This document shows positions 43,107-51,881 of a DNA stretch of 64,000 nt, one piece after another. Within the stretch, counting starts at the first letter, position 1; every line of letters begins with the position of its first letter. A program made the translations under genes and the position numbers. The notes beneath the pieces were generated by a model. It worked only from the letters and a program-made list of their open reading frames with translations, had not been told where the DNA came from and did no database searches. The stretch spans positions 2,604,001-2,668,000 of the forward strand of contig OZ244833.1 in assembly GCA_965220535.1 (NCBI GenBank), written 5' to 3'. The DNA comes from HK1 sp965220535 (GTDB lineage: Bacteria > Pseudomonadota > Gammaproteobacteria > HK1).

Positions 43107-43976
43107 TCAGCGTTCGAGTGCCAGCGCCTCGAGCGCATCCAATATGAACCATCCCCCGCAGGTGAGATAAGCGCCCGGGAGTTGGACCGTCGGCAGCGCC
43201 CCCAAACCCTTCCTCGCCACCGGGTGGCGCATCGGGCTCCAGCGGTTGTCGGTATCGGGTTGGTCGAAAAACCCCGCGATCACCCGATCCGGCTTTTCGT
43301 AGGCGATGCGCTCCAAGGGCAGGGGACGCCATCCGGGACGCGTTTCGAAGTTCGAAAAGCCCGCCGAAATCATGATCTCGTGCATCAGCGATCCGGGACC
43401 GGAGGTGGTGCCCGAGGGGGTGGTGTAAAGGGCGGTCGGCGCCTTCGAGGAACGCGCCCGTGCCACCCGCCGGGCGACGGCCTCGATACGAGCCTCCATC
43501 TCCCGCACCAAGCGCTCGCCCCGCTCGGGCTCTCCCAAGCCCTTGGCCAGCGCCCGGACGAGGGCCTTGATATCGTTCAGATCCTGCGCCCAGCCCACCT
43601 GCAGCATTCCCACTCGGGCTTTGGCCAGCAGTCGGCCGAGATTCGGCCCCCCGCCGTAGGAGCGCACCACGAGGTCGGCTCCGGAGAGGATCAGATCCTC
43701 CGCTCGCGGGCGTATCGAGGGCAGACCCTCGGCCTCTCGCCTCAGATAGGAAAAGGATCGCGTCGCATCGGGAGAAAGGGCGAGGATGCGATCTCTGTCG
43801 GCCAGTGCGAGAAGGAATTGGTCGGCGCAAAAATCGACGCTGACGATGCGACTCGCTTTTCCTGCGGGCTCGGTCGCGTCGGCGTTCATCGCGGGCATCG
43901 CCGACATCGCCAGACAGACGGCGGCGATCAACCCCGCCCGAGCGATCCGCAGCCCTTCGAGGAGCGGTTGGATCAT
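43107..43976 (-). CDS. BtuF-like periplasmic substrate-binding protein
   Basis: A 289-residue exported binding protein of the BtuF/FecB type. It has a signal peptide (LRIARAGLIAAVCLAMSA...), then RIVSVDFCADQFLLALADRDRI and LVVRSYGGG, ending with LPGAYLTCGGWFILDAL. It follows btuB behind the same cobalamin riboswitch, so corrinoid binding is the best guess. The ATG at 43976 starts a proper signal peptide. A GTG at 44111 overlapping the btuB stop would add 45 repeat-derived residues. No btuC or btuD is present here. Confidence 0.78.
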   Translation of the reverse strand: MIQPLLEGLRIARAGLIAAVCLAMSAMPAMNADATEPAGKASRIVSVDFCADQFLLALADRDRILALSPDATRSFSYLRREAEGLPSIRPRAEDLILSGADLVVRSYGGGPNLGRLLAKARVGMLQVGWAQDLNDIKALVRALAKGLGEPERGERLVREMEARIEAVARRVARARSSKAPTALYTTPSGTTSGPGSLMHEIMISAGFSNFETRPGWRPLPLERIAYEKPDRVIAGFFDQPDTDNRWSPMRHPVARKGLGALPTVQLPGAYLTCGGWFILDALEALALER

Positions 43977-44107
43977 CGCTTTGCCTCGTCTCGTCGAAGC
44001 CTCGAGACCCCGTCCCCGGCGATCGAGCCCGCCGATCGAACCCCCACTGATCGAACCCCGGCGATCGAGCCGAAGAGGCCTCGGCTCGTCGCGGGGCTTA
44101 TCGAAGA

Positions 44108-46030
44108 TCACGGGCGATAACGAAGGGCGACGAAGACACCGAGCCCCGGTTGGTTGTAGTTCGGGGCGGTCTTGTATTTTTTATCGGTGGCGTTTTCGAT
44201 TTTGGCGCTGATCTCCCAGTTCTTCGCCGGCAAATACGAAGCGCGCAGATCGAGGGTTCCGAAGCCGCCCGACACCGTCGTTCCGCCCCCGTAAAGGTAT
44301 TCATGGCGTTCGCTTTCGAGCCTGAGGGTGCCGCCGATGTCGATGCGCGAGCTCAGCTGCCGGTCGATATCCAAACGCAGGGTGTTTCGAGGGCGGCGGG
44401 GGAGTCGGCGATCGCGCTCGAGATCCTGAGCATCGATCACGGTAAGCGCGGTATCGAATACGGTTTTGCCGATATTCCCGCCGAGCGTGAACTCCAAGCC
44501 TTGGATGGTGGCTCGCTCGATATTTTGCGGGATGAAATTGCTGTCCGAAGCGATCAATCGGCTGACGTCGCGGTGGAAGTAGTCGGCCGACCACGAAAAC
44601 CTGTCGATCTCACCGGCCAGGCCGATATTGAAGGCCTCGGACTCCTCGGGCTCGAGATCGGGGTTGGCATAGCCGGGGTAGTAGAGATCGTTGAAAGTAG
44701 GGGCTTTGAAAGCCGTGCCCCAAGAGGCGGTCAAGCGCAAAGCGTCGGAGAATTGCCAGCCCCCGCCGATATTGCCGGTGCCGGTATTCCCGAATTGCTC
44801 GTTATCGTCATGGCGATAAGCCGCCTGCCAATCGATATCCCTCCAACCGCCGAGCCATTGCAGGTAGAGGGCTTTGTTGTCGCGACTCGTGACATCGTAT
44901 TGCGTGCTGCCATCGACGCGGTCTCGCCGGTAGTCGAAGCCGTAGACGAGATCGCCGAAATCGCCGATCTCGATCGTATGCCGGGCGCCGATATCCTCGC
45001 GTCGGCTGATGAACTCGCTCGAGAAGGTCCGGTCCTTGAAAGTGTCGTCTTCTTCCCGGTAATGCCCGACGATGATTTCCAAGTCGGGGCCGACGAGGCT
45101 CAAATTTCCGGACAGGCGTTCGATTTCCGCGCGGTTCGTGAAGCCGTCGAATTCGGATTCCCCGTCGTTGTAGAGCACGCTCGCCCCGATCTCGTATCCG
45201 CCGCCGATCTCGTAACCCCCGCGCAGGGCGACGGCGTTGTTTTCGCAGCCGTCCTTGTCCGGCTCGTTTTCGGCGGCGGTGTTGACCTTGGCATCGAAGC
45301 CGTCTTCGCGGTCGCTGCTTCCGGCGATGCCGACCCAACCGCGCTCGCTTTCGAGCGACAAGTTGATCCCCGCCCCGACGCGGCCTCGACTGCCGGCGCT
45401 GATGCGCACTTGCGAGGCCGCGCTCTCGCCGTCGATATCGCGGGTGAATATCTGGATCACCCCGCCGATGGCATCCGAGCCGTAGAGGCTTCCTCTGGCG
45501 CCTCGCACCACCTCGATACGCTCGATCATATCCAAGGGGAAGAATTCGAAGCGATACAGGCCGTTCGTGGTCGAGCCCGCTTTGACGCCGTCGATGAGCA
45601 CGAGAACCTGATCCGATTCCGCCCCGCGCAGGAAAAGAGTGCTCAGCTTGCCGCAGCCGCCTTGGTTGACGATGGAAATGCCGGCGCGGGAACGCAGCAG
45701 ATCCGGCAGGGACTCGGGTTGCAAGCGTTCGATATCCTCGCGGGTGATGACGCTCACCGGCACCAGCAGTTCGTCCGCCGTTTGGGCGACTCGCGATGCG
45801 GTGACCACCAATGGATCGAGCGTGGCGGCGCTGTCGTCCATGCTCTCGTTTTGGGCCATCGCCTGCTGGACGAAGATCGGGAGGACAAAGATCGGAAGGA
45901 CGAGACCGAGTCGGACGAGGAATGCCCCGAGGGTCTTTTTCTTGCCGCCGGATCCTGCGACCGGCAAAGTTCGATGAGCGAAGTTCGATCCGACGGGCTC
46001 GTCGACGACGAAGGGTGTTGCGTTGCGCAT
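44108..46030 (-). CDS. btuB: BtuB-like TonB-dependent outer-membrane receptor
   Basis: A 640-residue receptor. A signal peptide with an unusually long N-region (hydrophobic core LGLVLPIFVLPIFV, cleavage near residue 60) precedes the TonB box (DPLVVTASR, residues 72-80), the plug domain (VITREDIERLQPESLPDLLR, IERIEVVRGARGSLYGSDAIGG) and a beta-barrel ending in ..FVALRYRP with a terminal aromatic-containing strand. The plug sequence is BtuB-like, and the cobalamin riboswitch upstream makes corrinoid uptake likely. The start follows AAGGAG by nine bases. LPIFVLPIFV in the signal peptide reflects a 12-bp DNA repeat. Confidence 0.9.
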   Translation of the reverse strand: MRNATPFVVDEPVGSNFAHRTLPVAGSGGKKKTLGAFLVRLGLVLPIFVLPIFVQQAMAQNESMDDSAATLDPLVVTASRVAQTADELLVPVSVITREDIERLQPESLPDLLRSRAGISIVNQGGCGKLSTLFLRGAESDQVLVLIDGVKAGSTTNGLYRFEFFPLDMIERIEVVRGARGSLYGSDAIGGVIQIFTRDIDGESAASQVRISAGSRGRVGAGINLSLESERGWVGIAGSSDREDGFDAKVNTAAENEPDKDGCENNAVALRGGYEIGGGYEIGASVLYNDGESEFDGFTNRAEIERLSGNLSLVGPDLEIIVGHYREEDDTFKDRTFSSEFISRREDIGARHTIEIGDFGDLVYGFDYRRDRVDGSTQYDVTSRDNKALYLQWLGGWRDIDWQAAYRHDDNEQFGNTGTGNIGGGWQFSDALRLTASWGTAFKAPTFNDLYYPGYANPDLEPEESEAFNIGLAGEIDRFSWSADYFHRDVSRLIASDSNFIPQNIERATIQGLEFTLGGNIGKTVFDTALTVIDAQDLERDRRLPRRPRNTLRLDIDRQLSSRIDIGGTLRLESERHEYLYGGGTTVSGGFGTLDLRASYLPAKNWEISAKIENATDKKYKTAPNYNQPGLGVFVALRYRP

Positions 46031-46189
46031 GGACCATTTCTCCTTGTGCTTTCGCCCCACGCGAAAGCGCCGGCCGATATCGATGATGATCGGCAAGGCA
46101 TCAAGAAGAAAAAAGGGGGTTGCAATGAACGATGCGCTGCGCTTTTCGAAGGCGCCCGAAAAAGCCCGGTCGGCGCATCCACCGCATCG

Positions 46190-46497
46190 CCCTCCGCGAT
46201 GCCGATCGATGTTGGCGCCGGGCCGGTCTCCGGGCTCGCGAGTCAACCGGTGTCGAAACTCCGGTTCCAAGGGGCCGCGCCTTCCCTCGCGTTGTCAGCG
46301 ATACGACTGCATGACAAAGGATGCGAAGTGGCTCGAAAGCCTTCGTTCGAAGAATGCTTTCGGATGCGGTCTTGGCAACTCGCCTACCGTTGCGGGGGCA
46401 GCGCCGGAATTGACCCTTCGGTGAATCGAAGATCGAAAGGTCGCACCGGCTTCCCGTTTCATCCCTAGGGCGAATGCCGATCGGGACACCTTGCGCA
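46190..46497 (-). promoter_or_regulatory. Cobalamin riboswitch
   Basis: On the minus strand, in the correct order, are the 5' AAGGTG element, AGGGATGAAACGGGAA, GCCGGTG, the core CGGCGCTGCCCCCGCAACGG, and the 3' element AGCCCGGAGACCGGCC. These are the conserved blocks of adenosylcobalamin riboswitches. A downstream GCGGAGGGCGATGCGG segment may form the regulatory stem near the ribosome-binding region of btuB. High B12 should switch off btuB and the genes behind it. Confidence 0.93.
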
Positions 46498-46505
46498 CAC
46501 CGCGA

Positions 46506-46535
46506 ACGATACGAAATAAAAGGGATGTCTGTCAA
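46506..46535 (-). promoter_or_regulatory. Promoter of the riboswitch-btuB transcript
   Basis: On the minus strand TTGACA (46530-46535) and TATCGT (46506-46511) are 18 bases apart, placing the transcript start near 46499, exactly at the 5' boundary of the cobalamin riboswitch. Confidence 0.65.
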
Positions 46536-46980
46536 GGTACGCCCCGCGAAAAGCCCGGCGAACGAGATCGCGAGGATCGATCGACAAGGCTTTGTCGGGT
46601 AGGATATCTTCCCGCCGAAGCGGGGCGCTCTCGCCGCTCGGATATTGCAGGTCGCATCGAAGGGGTTGTATGGCACACTCTTCGCCGGCGTCGGGGAAGG
46701 GCTTTATCCTTCGGCAGGGCTGTTCGTGCATCCTCGAGGATTTGCGAACCGCCCGCGGGGGAATCGTGTGAAATTCCCGCCATCGACGAGATGTCGCGGG
46801 GCATTCGACAAGGGGCATTCGACGAGGTCGCTGCCGGGTGAGAAAGCGATCGGTCGATCGCCTGTTTGTTTCAGCCACCGCCGAGCGAAACTCGATGTCG
46901 AGAGAATCGAACGCATCCGCACGGGGATCTAATCCGCGCGGATCGAGCCTAAAAAGATAAATTCAAAGAGGCAATGACCG
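46536..46980. other. Divergent intergenic region upstream of the DddP-like gene
   Basis: About 445 bases. Frames on both strands are Arg-rich and unsupported. A perfect 12-bp palindrome, ATCCGCGCGGAT (46932-46943), lies 38 bases before the DddP-like start and could be an operator. Confidence 0.45.
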
Positions 46981-48228
46981 ATGAAAGTCGGCGATCCCGA
47001 TAGAATCCGAAATCCTTTTCCGCATGTTCAGACCATGCGCATCCCGATCATGGCCGATATCGATTTTCCCGCTCTGCGTCGGGAGCGGCTTCTTCGCTTG
47101 CAGGAGATGATGAAAAAACGGGACATTCCGATCGCGCTTTTTTACAACCCCGCGAATATCCGCTACGCCACCGGCGTCGACGTGATGGGAGTTTGGACCG
47201 CTTCCACCTTCGCTCGCTGTTGTATCCTTTCCGCCGAGCGAGAGCCCATCCTCTTCGAATACGCGAACTCGATGCATGTCGCGCAAAAATACGTAGCCGA
47301 CGTTCGTCCGCACGAAAATTATCAATTCATGGGGCATCAAGGCTACGATCTGGCACGGGAGTGGGCGCAAGGGGTGCAAGACGTGATGCGCGAACTGGGT
47401 TGTGCCGGGGAGCCGCTGGCGGTCGACCGGCTCGACGGCAACGGTTTTCGCGCTCTGTCCGATATCGGTATCCGGGTCATCGATCCCACACCGGCGACCG
47501 TCGATGCGCGGGAAGTGAAAACCCCGCAGGAAGTCAAACTGATGCTGCTCAACGGAACCATCGGCGATGCGGTGATGACCGATTTCAAAGCCGCTTTGCG
47601 ACCGGGCCTTCACGAATACGAGCTGATGGCAACGCTGAACGACTCTCTCTATCGCCACCATGGCGAGTTCATGTTCACTCGGCTGATCGCTTCGGGGACC
47701 AATACCAACCCGTGGATGTCGGAGGCCCATGACAAGCGAGTGCAGCCGGGGGATCTGGTCGGCATCGATACCGACATGAACGGTTTCGAGGGCTATGTGG
47801 TGGATTTTTCCCGCACCTTCCTTTGCGGCGAGCGAGCCACCGAGGGGCAAAAAGAGGCCTACCGTATCGCTTATGATTGCGTCAACGGGATGCGCGAACT
47901 GATGAAGCCCGGCATGACTTTCGAGGAATTCTCTCGCGCCGCCCCGAGCCTGCCGCCCGAATACCGCAACCTTCGCTACTCGTCGATGGGGCATCAGGCC
48001 GGTCTCGAGGACGAAGGACCATCGATCCCCTATCTTTACGACGACGACAACCCCGGCAAAAAAAGTCTGCCGGATAGAATATTGCAGGAAAATATGGTGT
48101 GGTGCCTTGAGTGCTATGCAGGCAAGGAGGGTGCGCCTTATGGCGTCAAACTCGAAGATCAAGTGTTGCTGACCCGCGAGGGCGCTTTGCCGCTGATGAC
48201 CTACCCTTTCGAAGCCGAGTTATTGTGA
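46981..48228 (+). CDS. dddP: DddP-like DMSP lyase (M24 metallopeptidase fold)
   Basis: A 415-residue M24-fold protein. The metal ligands align in both spacing and identity with those reported for the iron enzyme DddP: Asp263 and Asp265 (GIDTDMNG), Asp275 (VVDFSRTF), His338 (SSMGHQAG), Glu377 (LECYAGKEG) and Glu392 (KLEDQ). Asp344, six residues after the histidine, matches the proposed catalytic base. DddP cleaves dimethylsulfoniopropionate to dimethyl sulfide and acrylate. A Xaa-Pro peptidase-like activity is the alternative. ATGs at 47035 and 47050 are possible shorter starts. The stop overlaps the next gene (GTGA). Confidence 0.72.
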   Translation: MKVGDPDRIRNPFPHVQTMRIPIMADIDFPALRRERLLRLQEMMKKRDIPIALFYNPANIRYATGVDVMGVWTASTFARCCILSAEREPILFEYANSMHVAQKYVADVRPHENYQFMGHQGYDLAREWAQGVQDVMRELGCAGEPLAVDRLDGNGFRALSDIGIRVIDPTPATVDAREVKTPQEVKLMLLNGTIGDAVMTDFKAALRPGLHEYELMATLNDSLYRHHGEFMFTRLIASGTNTNPWMSEAHDKRVQPGDLVGIDTDMNGFEGYVVDFSRTFLCGERATEGQKEAYRIAYDCVNGMRELMKPGMTFEEFSRAAPSLPPEYRNLRYSSMGHQAGLEDEGPSIPYLYDDDNPGKKSLPDRILQENMVWCLECYAGKEGAPYGVKLEDQVLLTREGALPLMTYPFEAELL

Positions 48229-49253
48229 TCTCCGACGCCGTTTCATCGCCCGTCGCTTCCGCCGAGGCCGCATCGACGTATGCGTCGGTCGCGGCCCTCG
48301 ATCCGAGCGACTTCGAGGATGCCAAGCCCGCTGACGATATCAGCGTGGTGATGGTGTCCTATCGCACCGGACCCGTACTCTTTGCCGCGCTCGATGCGGT
48401 ATTGGCGCAAAGCGAATCGTCGGGGGTGCGCGAACTTCTCTTGGTCGATAACGGCAATCCGCCGGCGATCACCGCCAGCCTTTCGATGCGGGCGAAAAAG
48501 GATCCGAGGCTGCGCTTGATCAGCGGCCATGGCAATGTCGGTTTCGCCCACGGCTGCAACTTAGGCGCCCGACACGCCCAAGGACGCTATCTCCTGCTGC
48601 TCAACCCCGATTGTTGTCTTGAGCCTGGGGCCATTTCCAAACTGCGGGCCGAAGCCGAGAATTTGGGAAAGCGAGGAAGCGGCGATTGGATGCTCGGTTG
48701 TCGGGTTCTCAATCCCGACGGCAGCGAGCAACGCGCATCGCGCCGCGCGCTGCTCACCCCGCGCACCGCCTTGGTCGAAGCCTTGCGGCTCGATCGGCTG
48801 GCGCCGCGATTTTTTCGCGATCATCGCCTCAATCTGCACGAGGCGCCATTGCCTTTGGATATCACCCGCGTCTCCGCCGTCAGCGGTGCCTGCATGATGT
48901 TGCCGCTTTCCACTTGGCGTTCGATCGGCGGGATGGATATCGGCTATTTCTTGCATGTCGACGATCTCGACCTTTGTTATCGCTTGCACCGAGCGAAAGT
49001 CCCGGTTTATTTCGCGCCCCATATCCGGGCGACCCATCGCGCGGGCAGCAGTCGTATCAGTCCCTTGGCGGTGGAGTGGCATAAAACGCGGGGATTTTTT
49101 CGCTATTTTCGCTTGCATTTTTGCACCCCCCGCGAATTCCTCGTGCTCGGGCCGGTCGCGGCCGGGATTTTGTTTCGCTTTTTCTGGAAAGCGGCGGGCA
49201 TGTTTTTTCATCGTCCCGGCCACTTGCGCCGCTTGCGGCGGCATGCGATGTAA
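48225..49253 (+). CDS. Family 2 glycosyltransferase, rhamnosyltransferase-like
   Basis: A 342-residue GT2 enzyme: DDISVVMVSYRTGPVLFAAL begins the GT-A fold, LLLLNPDCCLEPGAI is the metal-binding region, and YFLHVDDLDLCYRLHRAKVPVYF is the acceptor-side ED-like motif found in WbbL-type rhamnosyltransferases. A C-terminal hydrophobic segment may tether it to the membrane. The GTG start overlaps the upstream stop by four bases, so it is co-translated with the DddP-like gene, an odd pairing. It probably builds surface polysaccharide together with the next gene; the sugar is unknown. Confidence 0.83.
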   Translation: MISDAVSSPVASAEAASTYASVAALDPSDFEDAKPADDISVVMVSYRTGPVLFAALDAVLAQSESSGVRELLLVDNGNPPAITASLSMRAKKDPRLRLISGHGNVGFAHGCNLGARHAQGRYLLLLNPDCCLEPGAISKLRAEAENLGKRGSGDWMLGCRVLNPDGSEQRASRRALLTPRTALVEALRLDRLAPRFFRDHRLNLHEAPLPLDITRVSAVSGACMMLPLSTWRSIGGMDIGYFLHVDDLDLCYRLHRAKVPVYFAPHIRATHRAGSSRISPLAVEWHKTRGFFRYFRLHFCTPREFLVLGPVAAGILFRFFWKAAGMFFHRPGHLRRLRRHAM

Positions 49254-49484
49254 TTCCGATCCGCATCTTTTTTTCGCGATATCGATATCGAGCGTTCGAG
49301 CGGTCTTTGTCGTCGGCCTAAGACCCGAACGATAAAGAGATTTCTCGGCGCTCGCCCGAGCACCCGAGCGCTTCGTCGTCGCGTCGTCGTCGCTTCGTCA
49401 TGACATCGACCGATACCCCTTCGGCACGGCGAGGATGTCGATACCGAAGAGCGGGCAAAAGAAAAAGAGCGACGGGAAAAGGAA

Positions 49485-50534
49485 ATGCGACAAGGCGCTT
49501 TCGAGTCAGGGTCGAAAATCGCGATCTTGATGACCTCTTATCGAAATACGGAATTCCTCGGCGAGCAGATCGATTCGCTGAAGAGGCAGGATTGGCCGAA
49601 CGTGGATCTTTGGATCTCCCGGGATTGCGATGACCAAGAGTTAGGGCGCCTGCTCGACGATCACGCTCGCAGTTGGCGGCAAGCGCGCACCGAAAACGAA
49701 GACTATCGCGTTATATCGGGACCCCGACGCGGCTCGTCGGCGAATTTTCTTTCGATGGTCCATCACCCCGATATTCAGGCGGATTATTACGCTTTTTGCG
49801 ATCACGACGATCGATGGGACAAAGACAGACTCTCGCGGGCGATATCGGCTTTGCAAGGGATCCCGAGATCCCTTCCCGCTCTTTATGCCTCCAGAGTGCG
49901 TTTTATCAGCGCCAAGGGAAAGCAGATCGGTATTTCGGGATATTGTCTTTTCCCCCCGAGTTTTCGCAATGCGCTGCGGGAGAATATGGCCAACGGTTGT
50001 ACGATGGTTTTCAATCGGGCGGCGCGGGATATCCTGCAAGCATCTCAGGTGCACGAAATTCCGTGGCACGATTGGTGGACATATTTGCTCATCAGCGCTG
50101 CCGGCGGCAAGGTGGTCTATGATTCTCGCCCCTCGCTCGACTATCGATTGCATAGTGATAATTTGAGCGGTTTGAGCTCGGTATTGGAGGGCTACCGCGC
50201 CCGCTTTGCCCGCGATGCCAAACGCCTGCAAAAAACGATCGCAGAAAAACTGTCGAAATTCATTCCGGCGATCGCCGAGAAACCGGCGGCGGCGGATGAA
50301 TGGAAGGACGAAGTCAGCAAGGATGACGGAATCAATTATCACGAACTGTATTTTTCGACCCTGCAAAGCGTCGAGAATTTGGTCAGCGAGAAAAATATTC
50401 GGGTGATGGATCGATATGAACGTTATCTCAAAGGTCAGGGTCGATTCGACAAAACCAAGGCGCTTTTGGCGTCCGGGGTCTATCATCAAAAACCGCAGGA
50501 TTCCATAGAGATGCTGTTGCGGACATTGAAATAA
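49485..50534 (+). CDS. Family 2 glycosyltransferase
   Basis: A 349-residue GT2 enzyme with an N-terminal GT-A fold (KIAILMTSYRNTEFLGEQIDS), the metal-binding FCDHDDRWDKDRL (DxD-type), and NGCTMVFNRAARD plus WHDWWTYLLI in the acceptor half, as in polysaccharide rhamnosyltransferases. The C-terminal 120 residues are charged and helical. The AAAAGGAA motif before the ATG decides the start. The last third has A/T-richer codons than its neighbours. It is likely part of the same surface-glycan function as the preceding gene. Confidence 0.82.
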   Translation: MRQGAFESGSKIAILMTSYRNTEFLGEQIDSLKRQDWPNVDLWISRDCDDQELGRLLDDHARSWRQARTENEDYRVISGPRRGSSANFLSMVHHPDIQADYYAFCDHDDRWDKDRLSRAISALQGIPRSLPALYASRVRFISAKGKQIGISGYCLFPPSFRNALRENMANGCTMVFNRAARDILQASQVHEIPWHDWWTYLLISAAGGKVVYDSRPSLDYRLHSDNLSGLSSVLEGYRARFARDAKRLQKTIAEKLSKFIPAIAEKPAAADEWKDEVSKDDGINYHELYFSTLQSVENLVSEKNIRVMDRYERYLKGQGRFDKTKALLASGVYHQKPQDSIEMLLRTLK

Positions 50535-51002
50535 CAGGCTCGACGAACGAGCATCGATCGTCGATAAAAAACGATTTCGGGGTATAAAGCGAAGAGGCCT
50601 CGTTCGTAAGGCCTCGTTCATAAGGGGAGTCGGAAAAAAAATCGATCCTTCGAACCCCGATGGTCGAAGACCTGCGACCATGATCGAAGGCGATGGAAAG
50701 ATCGAACTCGAATCGATCCCTTTCGACTCCTCCCTTTTAGACACATCCCTTTTAGACACATCCCTTTTAGACACATCCCTTTTAGACACATCCCTTTTAG
50801 ACACATCCCTTTTAGACATATCGAAGGGATGATATAAAATAGCCCTCGCTATGTAGATATCGAGTGGATATCGCTTCGGCCCCTCGACGCCTCGGCGCTT
50901 TTTGCACTCGAGGATCCGTGATTTTTGCCGGATCCTCTGCCGGCTCCCCTGCCGGATACTCATGAGATCATCCATCGTTTTTTGCATCGTATCCGTCAGA
51001 TT
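50535..51002 (+). other. Gap before livH
   Basis: Besides the 15-bp array this region holds a 14-bp direct repeat AGGCCTCGTTC(G/A)TA at about 50593-50620 and an A/T-rich ATGATATAAAATAGCC segment (near 50829) that could be a -10 region for the transporter operon. No gene is supported. Confidence 0.45.
50732..50821 (+). repeat. Six 15-bp tandem repeats upstream of livHMGF
   Basis: TCCCTTTTAGACACA is repeated six times in tandem (starts 50732, 50747, 50762, 50777, 50792, 50807), with only the last unit changed at its final bases. The near-perfect identity implies recent expansion. All frames are open through it, but no start or ribosome-binding site makes it a convincing gene. Confidence 0.92.
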
Positions 51003-51881
51003 ATGCTCCTCGACCCCGGCTTTTTGATTATCCAGACCCTCAACGGCCTGCAGCTTTCGATGCTGTTGTTCTTGCTGTCGATAGGCCTGTCGGTGGTCTT
51101 CGGGCTGATGAATTTCATCAATCTCGCCCACGGAACGCTCTATATGATCGGGGCTTATCTTGCCCTTTCCGCGGTGCGCTTTTTCGATTCCTTCTGGATT
51201 GCCTTGGTCCTTGCCCCCTTGGGGGTCGCCTTGGTCGGGGCGGTGCTTTATGCCTTGCTTCTTCGTCATCTGCAAAGCCGCGGTCCGATGAGCCAGGTGC
51301 TGGTCACCTTCGGGTTGATATTCGTGGGGATCGATGCGGTGCGCATGATTTGGGGTCCTTTGCCCCATGGCTTGCCGGTCCCCGATCTCTTGGCCGGAAG
51401 GGTGGAGATTTTGGGCGAGGTCTATCCGACCTACCGCCTTTTCATCATCGCCGTCGGGGTCTTCGCCCTGATCGGGCTTTATATCGGGCTGGAACGTACT
51501 CGCTTGGGGGCGGTGGTGCGGGCCGGGGTGGACGATCGAACGATGACCGCCGCTTTGGGGATCGATATCGAGCGGGTTTTCTTCTTCGTTTTCTGCCTCG
51601 GCTGCTGGCTGGCGGGGGTGGCGGGGGTGATCTCGGCCCCGGTATTCTCGGTTTTTCCGGGCATGGATATGTCGATCCTGATACTGACGCTGATCGTGGT
51701 GGTGGTCGGTGGCCCCGGCAGTCTGTGGGGGGCGGCGGTCGGCTCGCTTCTGATCGGGATGGCCGATACCTACGGTCAGATCCTGGCACCGGAGTTCGCC
51801 CGGGCCACGATCTACGCCCTGATGGCCGCGGTTTTGATCTTGCGGCCTTACGGTCTTTTCCCGGCGCGGGCGATCCACTGA
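51003..51881 (+). CDS. livH: Branched-chain amino acid-type ABC transporter permease
   Basis: A 292-residue LivH-family permease with about eight membrane helices. GLSVVFGLMNFINLAHGTLYMIGAYLAL is the family signature region, and ALGIDIERVFFFVFCLG contains the loop that contacts the ATPases. With LivM, LivG and LivF it forms an inner-membrane importer for hydrophobic amino acids, urea, short-chain amides or similar solutes. The ATG at 51003 begins the first helix region; a TTG at 50925 would add a hydrophilic extension. The stop overlaps the livM start (TGATG). Confidence 0.87.
   Translation: MLLDPGFLIIQTLNGLQLSMLLFLLSIGLSVVFGLMNFINLAHGTLYMIGAYLALSAVRFFDSFWIALVLAPLGVALVGAVLYALLLRHLQSRGPMSQVLVTFGLIFVGIDAVRMIWGPLPHGLPVPDLLAGRVEILGEVYPTYRLFIIAVGVFALIGLYIGLERTRLGAVVRAGVDDRTMTAALGIDIERVFFFVFCLGCWLAGVAGVISAPVFSVFPGMDMSILILTLIVVVVGGPGSLWGAAVGSLLIGMADTYGQILAPEFARATIYALMAAVLILRPYGLFPARAIH

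Noticed and set aside
46532..46922. Small frames between btuB and the DddP-like gene
   Set aside because: Overlapping frames on both strands with shadow-like composition; the region is better explained as a divergent promoter region.
50732..50821. CRISPR array
   Set aside because: The 15-bp units are directly adjacent with no spacers and no cas genes are present.
50680..50832. Small repeat protein (SLLDT or PFRHI repeats) encoded by the 15-bp array
   Set aside because: All frames are open because the unit is divisible by three; no ribosome-binding site or conserved context was found.
49641..51878. 745-codon minus-strand frame
   Set aside because: It runs antisense through a glycosyltransferase, the 15-bp array and livH; its repeated MSKRDV residues only reflect the DNA repeat.
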